Assembly (NCBI GenBank): GCA_030848705.1 | Contig: CM061243.1 | Location: 12,301,044 to 12,365,043 of the forward strand | From: Heracleum sosnowskyi | Lineage: Eukaryota; Streptophyta; Magnoliopsida; Apiales; Apiaceae | Length of the DNA stretch: 64,000 nt | Direction of reading: 5' to 3' | The notes under the pieces: model-generated | Databases searched by the model: none | Told to the model about the DNA's origin: nothing | Seen by the model: only the letters and a program-made list of their open reading frames with translations | Part shown: positions 31,115-43,560 of the stretch, in pieces | Layout: every line of letters starts with the position of its first letter | Position numbering within the stretch: the first letter of the stretch is position 1 | Made by a program: the position numbers and the translations under genes

Positions 31115-34100
31115 ATGGCAAACACACGAAGAACAGCTCGGGATACTCAAACTCCCGATGAACGCCCTATCACCTCTGAGGCTGATCAGCCACCACCAAC
31201 TACTGGCACACAAGGGGCGAATATCCCCACTAACACTCAAGGACCGGAAGCCCCGATTTCGGTTGAAGGGACGAATCCCCTGCAAATGGTCATTCATGGA
31301 TCTAATCCACAAGAGACCATTCACCATCAACCAATCACGACCTCCCCGCTGCTCATGAGTGCACCAAGGAGCCTTCAACTCCATACTACTGATCTCCCTC
31401 AATACGCGAATCAGACTTTGGGGATGCCAAGCTATGGCATGCCCCCTCAACCCATGGCGGGCGGTAGTGGAACTAATCCAATCTACCATGAGGCATATGT
31501 GCCTCCTTATATTCAAGGTCTGGGACCCCAGAATCAACAAACTCGTCAGACCCCTCTCATTCAAGATTACTCTGGCCCATACACTGAGGATGAGGGTTAT
31601 ACAACTGGGGAGGATGTCGCCCCAAGGAGGAGACGTTCTTCACAGACAAATCGGGAGCCACCCCAAACTACTAGGGAGAAGCTTGCAGCCCATGAGGCAG
31701 AGACTGCAAGGCTCAAAAAACTCCTTGCTGAATAAGAGGCCGCTCAAACTCGCGGCCGAACGACTGAAGGAATCCCGATAATCAACTTGGATCCACCGAG
31801 AAGGACCAAGAGGGCTGAAGCCCCAAGGGGTGATCCTAGTAATCTGTTGCCCCTAGGAGATCCTGATGATCCTACACCACCGTTTACTCAAGACATCATG
31901 AAAACGGCTATATCCAGAAAGTTTAAGATGCCTTCGATCAAAGCCTATGATGGAACGGGAGATCCCGCAAATCATGTAAGGACATTCTCCAATGCACTGC
32001 TGTTGCAGCCAGCCAATGATGCGGTCAAGTGTAGGGCGTTTCCCCAAACTCTTGCAGGTATGGCTCAACGTTGGTACAGCCGTCTACCTCCCAACTCTAT
32101 TGGGTCCTTTAAGGAGCTAAGCAAGGCTTTCATCAACCAGTTCATTAGTGGAAGGGTGCATGAGAAAAGTTCTGCATCACTCATGGCAATACGTCAAGGA
32201 AAGAATGAAGCCCTAAGGGACTACATTAATCGATTCACTCGAGAGGCTTTGAAAGTCCCGGATTTAGACGACAAAGTGGCTATGATAGCCCTGCAACAAG
32301 GAACCACTGATGACCACTTCAGGAGGTCGTTGGCTAAACATCCACCAGAGAGCATGTTGAAGCTCCAAGATAGAGCCGGAAAGTACATCAAGGCTGAGGA
32401 AAGCATGAGAAAGTATGAACCCACCGCTGGCGACGGTGGAAACTCAAAGAAAAGAAAAGAAACTCAGGAGTACGACGTCAAGGAAAAGTTTCCCCGAACA
32501 TCAAAGAATTCTGACTCTCCACCCAAGAGAAATAACTTTGGGCCAAAGTTCACGGAGTATGCAAGATTGAATACTCCCAGGAGTCAAATTCTGATGAAGA
32601 TAGCCAAGGAAGAAGATATCAAATGGCCAAAGCCAATGAGGGCTGATTTGTCCAAACGGAACCAAAATCAGTTTTGTCGGTTCCACAAAGAAGTTGGTCA
32701 TGACACCGACGATTGTAGGCAACTGAAAGATGAGATCGAGTTTCTGATACGAAGAGGAAAACTCAGCAAGTTCACTAAGGATGGAAGCCAAGGGAGCCAA
32801 AGGGGGAACTATGAAAGAAAGGATTATGATAGAAGGGACAACGATCAAGATCGAAATCCCAAGCCCCGAGGGCCAGTTATCAACATGATATTTGGAGGAC
32901 CAACTGCTGCTGGGTCCTCCCGAAACTCAAGGAAAGCTTATGCCCGAGAGGTACTGACCGTCGTTGGAGAAGCACCGAAGCGTGCACGAACAGAAGTGTC
33001 AATAAGTTTTGATGATTCAGACTTGGAAGGGGTGAAGTTCCCCCACGATGATCCTCTTGTCATAGTACCTGTGATAGGCAACTCCGAAACAAAGAGAGTC
33101 CTAGTCGACAATGGAGCCTCAGTGGACATCTTGTTCCACGATGCTTTCATCAAGATGGGTTACACTAATTCTCAGTTGACACCCTCTAATATGCCCATAT
33201 ATGGGTTCAATGGAGTGGAATCAAAGGTGGAAGGCACTATCCAACTCCCAATGACCATGGGGCAAGGAACAAATACGTCTACTCAGATGTTGAACTTCAT
33301 AGTTATAAAGGCGACTTCAACCTACAATGCAATCCTGGGAAGGACGGGTCTTCATGCGTTTAAGGCTGTTGCCTCATCTTACCACCTGAAACTCAAATTC
33401 CCCACTCGGAATGGGATTGGTGAAGAACGGGGAGACCAAAAGATGGCTAGAAGCTGTTATGTAGCCGCGTTGAGGCCTGATGGAGTTGGGGGGGGGGGGC
33501 AGGTTCTCCCCATTGAAGATATGGACACTAGTGACAATGAGGACCGAAGAGGGAAACCAGCTGAGGATTTAATCCCAATTCCCTTAGTCCCGGATGAACC
33601 AGAAAAGGTGACTTATGTTGGGGCACTACTGCCCGAACCATTGAAGAGCAAACTCACGTCTTTTCTTCAAGAAAACAATGACGTTTTTGATTGGACAGCG
33701 GCCGACATGCCAGGGATTGATCCCCAATTGATATCTCACAAATTGAATGTGGATCCAGAAAGGAAGACAGTGAAACAAAAGAAAAGAAATTTTGCTCCAG
33801 AGAGGCTTGAAGCCATTAAACAAGAAGTGAATAAGCTTTTGGAAGCTGGATTCATTGAGGAAATCCAATTCCCAGAATGGTTAGCTAACCCGGTGATGGT
33901 CAAAAAAGCTAACGGGAAGTGGAGAATGTGCGTCGACTTCACCGACTTGAATGATGCATGTCCTAAGGATTGTTTCCCCTTACCTAGGATTGATGCCTTG
34001 ATAGATGCCACTACTGGGCATGAGATGCTAAGTTTCATGGATGGCTTCAGCGGATATAATCAAATCAAGATGCACAAAGATGACATTGCCAAAGTGTCGT

Positions 34101-37100
34101 TCATCACTGACTTTGGTGTCTTCTGTTTCTTAGTCATGGCTTTTGAAAGGCATATGTCTAGGCCTATTTGTAAACACCGAGGATTCTACTCAACTTTAAT
34201 TAAGATGTAATAAGTAAATTATAAAAATCAATTGTCACAGGAATCTCAGAAGGTCATATCTGTCAAAGAATGAAGATTAAAGTCATCTACAGACTTGAAG
34301 TGATTCTACATTGAAAGAAGCTCAATTTATTGATCAAGCCTCAGTGAAGTATTCAAGCTCAGTGGATTTATTAAAGTGACAGAGATTTCAAGTGGTGACA
34401 GAAAAAGATACTGATTACGGAGTTCTTGAATGAGAAGGTAGTGAATCACTGCTTAAAGTTAAATAGATAAAGAACAGACATGGTCGTTAGTCACTCATGA
34501 ACCAGACAGTGCATCGAGTGTCAACGTACTATTTTGTTTGTTGTTTATCTAATTTTAAGTGATTCTGGAATTAATTAAGAAGTCAACTAATTCTATTTAT
34601 TCTCTTATAAATAATTAATATTATTAAGTATATTATTTATTAATTTAATTCTGCAAAGAATTAAATTAATACATAATTTATTTAATTAATTATTTAAATT
34701 AGAATATATTTGAACTAGGAAAACTTAGATTTTGTACTAGGAAGACTTAGTTTTTAAACTAAGAAGACTACCAAGGCTGTCTTCCCGATTGTCTTCCTAG
34801 AACAAATCTTAGTTTACCCGATTGTCTTCCTAAGCCATTCCTAGTTTGCCCGAGAGTCTTCCAAGGCCAAAAAGAAATGTTTTCAAGCTTGTCTTCTAAG
34901 TACAAACTGCAAATGATTTGGCGCGTGGAAAAACATACAAGTTAATTGTATAAATGCAAACAAAAGGCAGTTGACATTCGGCGTATCAAAACAGACAGAA
35001 GTAAAGACAGACAAAAAATATTTCATTCTCTCTTCATTACTTCATCAACTGTCAAGCTACAAAATTTGCCAGAGATTTAATTCTTGATTGTTCTTCAACA
35101 TTTAATTCATAAGAATTGTATCTCTTGTACTGCTTTAGCTTTCTAGCGGATCATAATCCCTAGATTTTATATCGAACTACTTATTAGTATTCGATCCTTT
35201 TTATTACAAAAATAGATAAATTCATGTCGAATTTATTCTAGATTTGTTTTATTAAGTTCTTTGTAATCAGTGATCAAAATTGTAACACCTCTCAAGTTTA
35301 ATAGAGTTTCTATTTAACTTGAATATTGTTTCAGTTTTTATTCCGCATTAATTTGTTCTAAACAGTTAAATCATTTAAAGGACAAATTCGATAAAACGGT
35401 ATAGTTTGTATTCAACCCCCCTTCTACAAACTTATCAGGACCTAACAGCTTTTGGGCTTAAGAATGCTGGAGCAACCTATCAAAGGTTGGTGAACAAAAT
35501 CTTTGAGCACCTGATTGGAAAAACCATGGAGGTCTACGTAGATGACATGTTAGTCAAGAGCCTTGATAAGGCCGATCACATTGAGCACCTCCGAGAGGCT
35601 TTTGAAGTGCTAAGACACCACAAGATGATGCTAAATCCCGCCAAGTGTGCCTTTGGTGTAGGCTCGGGAAAGTTTTTAGGCCTGATGGTTTTCAAGAGAG
35701 GAATCGAGGCTAATCCCGACAAAATCAAAGCGATTCTAGACATGGAACCACCAAAGACTGTCAAGGATGTCCAGAAACTGACAGGAAGAGTGGCTGCTTT
35801 GGGAAGATTCATCTCCAAGTCTGGAGAGAAGTGTTTACCCTTCTTCAAAGCACTCAAAAAAGTGAAGAATTTTGAATGGACAACTGAAAGTCAAGAGGCC
35901 TTTGAGGCCCTGAAGAAATATATGGCTGAAGCACCACTGTTGGCAAAACCCAAGCCAGGAGAAATTCTCTATTTATACTTGGCAGTTTCTAACACAGCCC
36001 TTGGAGCTGTTTTGGTAAAGGAAGAAGTGAAGGTTCAGAAGCCCATCTACTATGTGAGCAAGATCCTACATGGGGCAGAAATAAACTACTCAATGGTTGA
36101 GAAGTTTGCCTTAGCCTTGATAATGGCCTCAAGAAAGCTACGCCCCTACTTCCAGGCACACAAGATAGAGGTCTTGACTGATCAACCTCTAAGAAACATC
36201 TTGCATAGCCCTCAAGTTAGTGGAAGATTGATCAAATGGGTCATTGAATTGGGAGAATTTGATATCAAGTATAAGCCTCGAACGGCCATAAAAGCTCAAG
36301 CACTTGCTGACTTCATGGTTGAATGCACCATTGACAACCAAGAAGTCGGGGGGCAGGAAGTGACTATGGAAGATAAGAAAGATGAGGAAATGAACTTCAA
36401 AGAATGTTGGGTGCTCTATTTTGATGGAGCATCAAAAACAAAATCAAGTGGAGCTGGTTTAGTGCTACAAAGTCCTGATGGATTCCTAATAGAGTTTGCA
36501 CTAAAACTTGACTTCCCGACGACAAACAATGAGGCTGAGTATGAAGCTCTGATAGCTGGCTTAGGGCTGGCTGGAGCCTTGAGAGTCAAAACTCTGAAAG
36601 TCTGTGGAGACTCGAGGCTAGTGGTTTCCCAAGTAAATGGGGAGTTTGAGGCCAGAGATGAAGTCATGGCCAAGTACTTAAAACTAGTCAAGGCCATTAT
36701 GACTCAGTTCGATGAATGCTATGTGGAGCACATTCCGAGGGAGGAAAATACGAAGGCTGATGCCTTGTCTAAATTTGCCTCTTCTGAAATTGAAAACTAT
36801 GCCGGGAGTGTATACTTCCAAGTCTTGAAGACCCCAAGCATCAATGGAAAGTTGGTAGCCCCTATTGGTATCACCAGTTGTTGGATTGATCCCATCAAAG
36901 CTCATCTGGAAACTGGGTGGCTGCCCAACGACACTTCAGAAGCACGAAAGCTTTACGTCAGAGCACTAAGGTATGCCCTAATTGAGGGAATCCTATACAA
37001 GAAATCTTTTGTTATTCCATACTTAAAGTGCTTGAGACCTCAAGAGGCAGAATTGGCCCTAAAGGAAGTGCATGAAGGGATTTGTGGGCAACACTTGGGG

Positions 37101-38114
37101 GGCAGAGCCCTGGCTCATAAAGTCACTCGTCTAGGTTTCTATTGGCCAAGCATACTTGCTGATGCTAAAAGCTACGTCAAGAAATGTGAACGGTGCCAGA
37201 AACATGCACCAGTGGTTAGGCAACCACCAGAGATGATGACATCCATTAACTCACCTATCCCCTTTGCTATGTGGGGAATGGATATACTCGGGCCATTTCC
37301 TATGGCAAGTGCTCAAAGAAAGTTCTTGATAGTAGCAATTGATTATTTCACCAAGTGGATTGAGGCTAAGCCATTAGCCAAGATAACCACCAAGCAAGTG
37401 ATGCAATTCTTCTGGGAAAATGTGATATGCAGATATGGAATTCCACGAGTCCTGGTCACGGACAATGGAACTTAGTTTAACAACGATGAGTTCAAGAAGT
37501 ATTGTGATGAAAACGATATCAAGTTGCGCTTCACTTCTGTCGCCCATCCTCAAGCAAATGGGCAAGCTGAGGTTGCAAATCGAATCATCCTTGATGGACT
37601 AAAGAAAAGAGTTGAACGCTCCAGAAACACTTGGGTAGACGAATTACTCCCTATACTTTGGGCATATCGTACTACTTGCAAAGTCACCACTGGAGCAACT
37701 CCATTTCTATTGGCTTATGGAGCAGAGGCAGTGGTCCCGGTGGAAATTACTCACACCTCCCCAAGAGTTGAGGCTTATGAACCAGAAGAAAATGAAGAAG
37801 GCTTGAGGCTAGCTTTGGATCTAATTGATGAAGTTAGAGATGAAGCAAACGCCAAGATAGTTGAACATCAAAAGAAAGCATCCTTCTACTACAACCTAAG
37901 GGTTAAAGAAAGGTTCTTTCGTCAAGGACACTTGGTTCTCAGAAAGATTGAAGCATCCGGAGTTGGACAAAAAGGGAAGTTAGCCCCAAATTGGGAAGGA
38001 CCATATCGCGTCAAGAACGTATTTGGCCGAGGCTCATACAAACTGGAAACCCTTGAAGGGCATGAGGTGCCAAGGACTTGGCATGCCTCCAATTTGAAAG
38101 TTTATTATGTTTAA
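31115..38114 (+). pseudogene. gag-pol polyprotein of gypsy element 2 (interrupted)
   Basis: ATG at 31115 follows the PBS by 14 bases. One frame runs to 34143, resumes at 35453 after the solo LTR, and ends at TAA 38112-38114. Domains in order: proline/glutamine-rich N-terminus; gag capsid block (about 31920-32400); CCHC-like knuckle (CRFHKEVGHDTDDC, about 32680); protease (VDNGASVDIL, about 33100); RT (CVDFTDLNDACPKD, SFMDGFSGYNQIK, YVDDM at 35534-35548); RNase H; a second archaeal-type RNase H (LYFDGASKTKSSGAG, about 36415); and integrase with an HHCC zinc finger (to about 37200), catalytic D-D-E (DILGPF, VTDNGT, QAEVANR) and a C-terminal domain. Lesions are TAA at 31733-31735, TAG at 37474-37476 (both explicable as C-to-T changes of CAA/CAG) and the solo LTR. 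A G12-type run near 33488 is in frame. Confidence 0.92.
34144..35447 (+). mobile_element. Solo LTR of a Ty1/copia element, 1304 bp
   Basis: TGAAAGGCATATG..GGACCTAACA is flanked by the perfect 5-bp duplication GCTTT at 34139-34143 and 35448-35452. Excision in silico restores the RT reading VMAFGLKNAG. The 3' end (TTCAACCCCCCTTCTACAAA then ACCTAACA) is the typical end of many plant copia LTRs. A TATA-like GTATAAATG lies near 34946. No internal domain or second LTR is present, so it is a solo LTR left by LTR-LTR recombination. Confidence 0.92.
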
Positions 38115-38415
38115 GGTGTCTCCCAAGTGGACTCACTACTATAAATAAGGTTCGATGAAACCAACCCAAGTTTTAAACTGGGATATTATGTAAGGGTTGA
38201 TCCCATCTTCAAATTATAAATGAATTCAGCATTTTCATGTTTTAAAGCTTATCTATTATGAGTCTTCATGAACATTCAAAAAGCAATAAAAGCAACACAA
38301 GCCATGAACGGCCACCAGACATAAATAAAAACTTAAACAAGAGTTAAGTTAAGCCCGTAGGCCAAAAATACATAAATAAAAGTACAAGCCATGATGGCCA
38401 AAAGTGAAACTACAC

Positions 38416-40243
38416 CTAATCTTCTTTGTCTACGTCCTCCTCCTCTTCCTCTCTAGAGGAAAAGATAGCATCATCCGCTCCAGCAGTCTGACCAGGTGGG
38501 GAAGTGTGATCCAGGTCTAAGATCCTATCATCCTCCTCCATCTCGTCCTCTCCAGCCAATGCCATCTCCAAAGAAGTAGGAAGGTGAGGGCTTGGAAAAT
38601 CGGAAATAGTGAGGGATCCAGGCATCCTCTCCAAGACAGCAGCAAGAGCGTCATCCCATCCCTTAGTGTACTGAACAGGGAAGAGGAGCCCATCATGCTT
38701 ATCAATCAAGTCCCCGTACTCCTCAGAGTCAAGGTACTCATCAATAAAATCATCCTTGGCCTTCCTCAAAGATACCAGTTCAGCCTGGGAGTCTGTCAAC
38801 TCTTTCTCCTTCCTAGCCAGGGTGGCCTTCACTGAAGCCATTTCCTCCTGGGACTTCTCAAACTTGCCTTGGTTGGCCTCAGAAGATGAGCGCCAAGACT
38901 TAGCTTGAAAGAGAGCCCCTTGGTAGTTGGCATTCATCTGCAAACAAGTTATAGGTTAAATACTTAAACTTGAAATAAAGACTACAAAGAAAAGAAGGAG
39001 AGAAATACTTACAGCAGCCATGGCCTGAGATCCAGCATGCTCCACCCCCTCGATGGTGGAGTTAAAAACAAAATCCTTGTAGTCACAAGGAGTCAGAGAG
39101 TGATAAGACCACTCCACAGCATGTTTGGACACTCCCACCACAGTGTCCTTCTTCCTAATACCCCAGTTGGGGCGCCAAACTGCACTCTTGCCCGAGGGAG
39201 GGCCTTCAGCATCCTCAGTAAGGTCCACATGTGGCCTTATGAAAGCTGGAATACTAGAAGCACGAGGGTCTTTCCCTGCCAAACGTGCCCTCTTCATCCT
39301 GGCTGTTTCCCCCTCTTCAGGCTCGTTGGTCTTATTGATAAAGACCGCAGCTGCAAAAGATATAAAGAAAGAAACAGTTGGTATAAGTTAATCTTAAATA
39401 AATAAGGAAAGATATGAGGTGAGAATTACCCTTATCAGAAACGTTGGAAAGTCCCAAGGACCTAAGCTGAAACTCATCCAGGAGCACCCAAGCCATTGTG
39501 GCATAATTATCCTTTGTGAGCTCAGCATATGCATGGGCCTCTTCATCAGTTAGGATGATATCACTAGGGCTATCATCCGAAACCCTACTAAAGGAACTAC
39601 GAAAAAGGGTGCCCCAATCCCCTCCTTCCCAAATCAAGTACATGAACTCTTCCTTCCATTTGAGGTTATTGTCTGGAATGGATTTAGGGTGAAATATGGG
39701 GGGAGTGGAAGGACGGTGGTTGATATAAACCCAACCCAAAGACGTGGATGAACTATTCTTAAATTGAAAAATTCTCCTAAATAAAGCTACAGATAAAGGG
39801 AAATTGTTCTTTAAACAAAGAACAATGAAACATAGAATGATTCTCCAGGCGTTTGGAGGAAGTTGGCAAGGATTAATCCCAACATCAGCCAAAAGCCTGG
39901 GAATGAACTCATGAAAGGGAAACCTGAGTCCTGCGACAATGGCATCCTTGTAAATGCAGAGTGCATCGGGACGCCAATGGCAAGAACGGTCCCCTGGGCC
40001 AGCTGGGACTAATCTATAGGGAGACCTAATCCTATACATTTTATTATAGTCCCTAATTAAGTCGATTTCATGGAACTTATTACTACAGTCGAAAGAATCT
40101 AAGTGAGATACAGAGGGATACTCATCACTACGCTCTAAGATCATATCTTGAAGTGACATATGAGAAGAACGAATGATAATACCTCTCTTAGAAGCTTTGT
40201 TCATTCTTTGAAGGCGTTGAGCAGCTTTGTCAGACATCTTCAA
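38416..40243 (-). CDS. Antisense three-exon gene inside gypsy element 2 (Transposase_28-like)
   Basis: Exons on the minus strand: 40243-39430, 39350-39013 and 38937-38416. The introns, 79 and 75 bp, have GT-AG borders (GTAATT..TTTTGCAG; GTAAGTAT..TTTGCAG). The spliced frame has 558 codons without a stop, about 557 residues. The N-terminal third has the fold signature of the Pfam family named putative gypsy type transposon (LCIYKDAIVAGLRFPFHEF, PPNAWRIILCFIVLC, about residues 75-190). The middle is charged. The C-terminus has a coiled-coil-like stretch (EEMASVKATLARKEKELTDS) and an acidic tail (EEEEEDVDKED). It lies between integrase and the 3' LTR, in reverse, as reported for Tat elements such as Retand and Grande. 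Its function is unknown. Unlike gag-pol it has no lesion. Exon borders are inferred. Confidence 0.85.
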
Positions 40244-40779
40244 ACGTTCAAGAAAATTCCCAGAAAAATCTTCAAAGAAACTTCAAATCTTCAAAACTTC
40301 AAGGAAAATTCTCAGAAAATCTTCAAAAAACCCAGAAATCTTCAAGTGATGAAGATTGAAAACCCAGAAATCTTCAAGGGATGAAGATCAATCCCGGAAA
40401 AACAAGAACACCACCGTAAAAAGCTCACCGGAAATCGCCTCTCCACGGAATAAAAGAGAGAAAAAACTATGATAACTAGAGAGAAATTTTGGAAAGTGAA
40501 AAGTGAGAAGTGAGAGTGAAATGAGAAATCTCACTCTTTTATAATGAGAATGACTGGAAGATCAACCGGCTGAGGAAGAGCAACCGCCTATAGCCAGTAA
40601 GGCCCATAAATCCATTTATGGATTACAAAGGCAAAGGCCCAAATAAACTAGAACTCAGGCAATTTCGAAGCCCAAACAACTAAGGCCCATTAAGGCCCAA
40701 GGCTGGAAAGAATTAAGTCCCAAATTAAAATTGGACTATTTAAAAGCCCAAAAAACCTGGGATAAAACCAAGGCAAAAA

Positions 40780-41580
40780 ATCAAAAAACCAAGGTCGAAA
40801 AGACTCTAAATCGAGATCGCACGACCCTGGTCGAAAATATACGAGAAAACGAGGTCGTATCAAACGACCTCACTTCCAAATAAAACGAAACAATTAAAGG
40901 TTTTGAGGTCGAAAAGACCCTAAATCGAGGTCGTATGACCCTAGTCGAAAATACACACGAAACTGAGGTCGTGTCCATCGACTTCGCACGAAAAACAAGT
41001 CAAAAAGTTGGCAAAATAAGGTCGAAAAGACCCTGGGTCGAGATCGAACGAATGAGATCGAAAATATACTATTAATCAAGTTCGTATCACTCGACCTCAT
41101 ACTGAAACGAGGTCGAAAACAGGAAGAAGGAGGTCGAGAATGGCCCAGAAATTAATTCTATTTTAACCTTGGAATTCCTGGTCGAAAACACATGAGAATG
41201 AGGTCGAACATGTGAGATCGAAAATACATGGGGAATTGAGGTCGTATTGATCGACCTCATTCCAAAATAAAGCTAGAAAAAACATGGAATTCAAGTCGAA
41301 AATGACTTAAGGATTTCTGGTCGAACAAACATGAAACTGAGGTCGACACATCGAGGTCGAAAAAGACCTACGATTCGAGGTCGAGCCCATCGACCTGGGG
41401 ACAAAAACGAGGTCGAAGGAAGGCTGAATGAGGTCGAGAGATCCTGGTCGAAAAAGACTAGGAATTCAAGGTCAAGCCCATCGACCTGGGGATAGTCCTG
41501 GTCGAAATCCAAGTCGAATTTACATTGAAATCCTGGTCGAATTCCTGGTCGAAAATGACCTAAATTAAGGTCAAAAATGC
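40780..41580. repeat. GGTCGA-rich degenerate repeats upstream of the antisense gene
   Basis: Several dozen copies of GAGGTCGA/CTGGTCGAAAA, with some reverse matches (CATCGACCT), recur at irregular 15-45-base intervals, with partial longer units (CGAAAAGACCCT, CGTATCNNNCGACCTC). The block lies between the 5' end of the antisense gene and the polypurine tract. Hypervariable tandem repeats in the 3' untranslated region are known from Tat/Ogre elements. Here they would also be the promoter-proximal region of the antisense gene. Confidence 0.85.
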
Positions 41581-41650
41581 CCTGAAAAATGGAAAATTTT
41601 AGGAAAAATACGCTGTAACTTCTACGAAAACCCTAAGGAGATTTTCCCAT

Positions 41651-41665
41651 AAGTTGGGGGGCAAA
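41651..41665 (+). other. Polypurine tract of gypsy element 2
   Basis: AAGTTGGGGGGCAAA directly precedes the 3' LTR start at 41666. It resembles the tract of gypsy element 1 (GGGGGCAAA then TGATA). Confidence 0.85.
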
Positions 41666-42170
41666 TGATATGGTCAGAAAAGTAATTATAGAAATATAAT
41701 TGACTGGTCAAACAAAAGGTCGATATTTAAGGACCGACACCCTAATTATTCATTAATTTCGTAATTAATGAGTAGGGGGAATATACAGCTCATGAAAAGA
41801 GCCTTGATTATGGAAAATTAGTCAAAGAAGGATCTGGAATCCCAATTAAAGGCAATCAATGAGTCGTAACCTTTATCCACAAGGAAACGAATTCTTCAGC
41901 AAGAAATACAATACTTATCCAATATCAAAAAGAAGACTTATCCGTTAAGTCTCCCAAACATACCATAAATACTAGGCTCCAGACGCCTATATAAGGTCCC
42001 TGATCCTACAATCAGAACTACGTCTTTGGCTTGATTCTCAATAACGATTTGAGATACGTAGGCATCTTGTGAGAACCGATTTAGTCCGGAAACACGAGTG
42101 CAGCCATTAAAGCTCGAAGCTCATTAAACCTTAGCATTAATTACACAAGCACGTTTTTTAATCCACAACA
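41666..42170 (+). repeat. 3' LTR of gypsy element 2 (505 bp)
   Basis: Same length as the 5' LTR and identical except for two single-base differences. It is followed by the TSD ATAAT at 42171-42175. Confidence 0.95.
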
Positions 42171-42175
42171 ATAAT

Positions 42176-43192
42176 AATAATATAAAAATAGTAACTAGAT
42201 GATTGCCTTTTATATTAACTAGATGTTTTATAATAATAATATAAAAATAGTAACTAGATGTTTTATTCTATGTACCATTTTTTTCCCAACAAAATCTACT
42301 TCTTTTCCAAAAATATCACGGCAATTATCTTTAAATTAAAACATATTATCTTTTATATTTGTTATCACTAAAATATCTGTTTTCCAAAAATATGAGATGA
42401 AATCCTTTCTTATTTATTTTAAACCTATTTTAATACTATATTTAATAAATAATAAAATAATATATAAATAGTAACTACCTGATTTCTTTTTATAATTAAA
42501 AACAAATTCTAACAAAATCTACTACTTTTCCAAAAATATCACGACAATTACCTTTAAATTAAAACATATTATCTTTTATATTTATTATCACTAAAATCTA
42601 TATTTTCCAAAAATATGAGTTGCAATCCTTACTTATTTATTTCAAAATCTATTTTAATACTCTATTTAATAAATAATAAAATAAAATAAAAATAGTAACT
42701 AGCCGATTGCCTTTTATAGTTAAAAAAAATCTAACAAAATCTACTTATTTTCCAAAAATATCACGGACAATTACCTTTAAATTAAAATATATTACCTTTT
42801 ATATTTGTTATCACTAAAATATCTTTTTTCCAAAAATATTAACTACAACCCTTACTTATATATTTTAAAATCTATTTTAATACTTTTAATTATTTTAAAA
42901 AACTTACCTATTTTAACAATTCAACGTATTTTTTAAAAATATATAATTAATATATTTAAAACACATCTAAAAATATTACGGGCAGTTACTTTTTTTAATT
43001 AAAACATGTTAGTTTTTCTATTCGTCCTTATTAAAAAAACTTACTTATTTTAACATGTCAATGTATTTTTTTAATAAATACAATTAATATAATTAAAATA
43101 TTTCTAAAAATATCACGGACATTTAATTTATTTAATTAAAACATGTTAGCTTTTATATTTGTTCTTATTATTAATTTTATTTTATTATAAAA
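42176..43192 (+). mobile_element. Helitron H1, middle part
   Basis: AT-rich continuation of H1 after the gypsy element, with about five degenerate units (AGTAACTAG.TGATTGCCTTTTAT, CCAAAAATATCACGG, TTAAAACATATTA). These units are also found in the element at 10057. It is non-coding. It ends at A43192, where H2 is inserted. Confidence 0.7.
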
Positions 43193-43309
43193 TCAATATA
43201 CTTATATAAAGGAGAAGACGGAGGCGGTGAGGTGGCGCTCTAGAATCGCTCCGTTCTATTTTTCTAATTTTCTCAATTTTTCTCAATTTTTAATTTTAAT
43301 AATTACAAT

Positions 43310-43560
43310 TTCCTTTATTACAACTTCCTTTATTATTTTCGATTTTGTAGTAAGGAAATTGAAAATAATAAGGAAGTTGTAATTTTCTAAATCAAAGAAA
43401 GTTGTATCAAGTCCTACAAATTCGAAAATAATAAGGAAGTTGTAATTTTCTAAATCAAATAAATTTTCTAAATCAAAGAAAGTTCCATCAAGTCCTACAA
43501 ATTCAAAATAATAAGGAAGTTGTAATTTTCTAAATTACAACTTAAAATTATAATAAGAAG
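43310..43560 (-). repeat. Reverse-oriented units of the H2 tandem array
   Basis: Three or so units (GGAAGTTGTAATTTTCTAAATC..) are the reverse complement of the array at 43790-45440. With the forward units they could form a long hairpin around about 43560-43790. Confidence 0.75.

Larger units (their letters stand above)
30577..42170 (+). mobile_element. Young Tat-type Ty3/gypsy retrotransposon with antisense gene
   Basis: Complete element: 5' LTR 30577-31081, PBS from 31084, gag-pol 31115-38114, antisense gene 40243-38416, repeat block about 40780-41580, polypurine tract before 41666, and 3' LTR 41666-42170. Both LTRs are 505 bp and differ at only two positions. The TSD is perfect, so insertion is recent. 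Dual RNase H, the TGGCGCCGTCTGTGGGA primer site and the antisense ORF with a 'putative gypsy type transposon' domain place it in the Tat lineage (Retand/Grande-like). The element measures 11.6 kb including a 1.3-kb copia solo LTR in RT. Two nonsense codons and the insertion make it non-autonomous. Confidence 0.95.

Noticed and set aside
31109..31564. 151-codon minus-strand ORF opposite gag
   Set aside because: The opposite frame of gag has better codon structure and matches the gag layout.
38584..39405. Plus-strand ORFs of 83-122 codons over the antisense gene
   Set aside because: They are shadows opposite to a well-supported three-exon minus-strand gene with correct splice sites.
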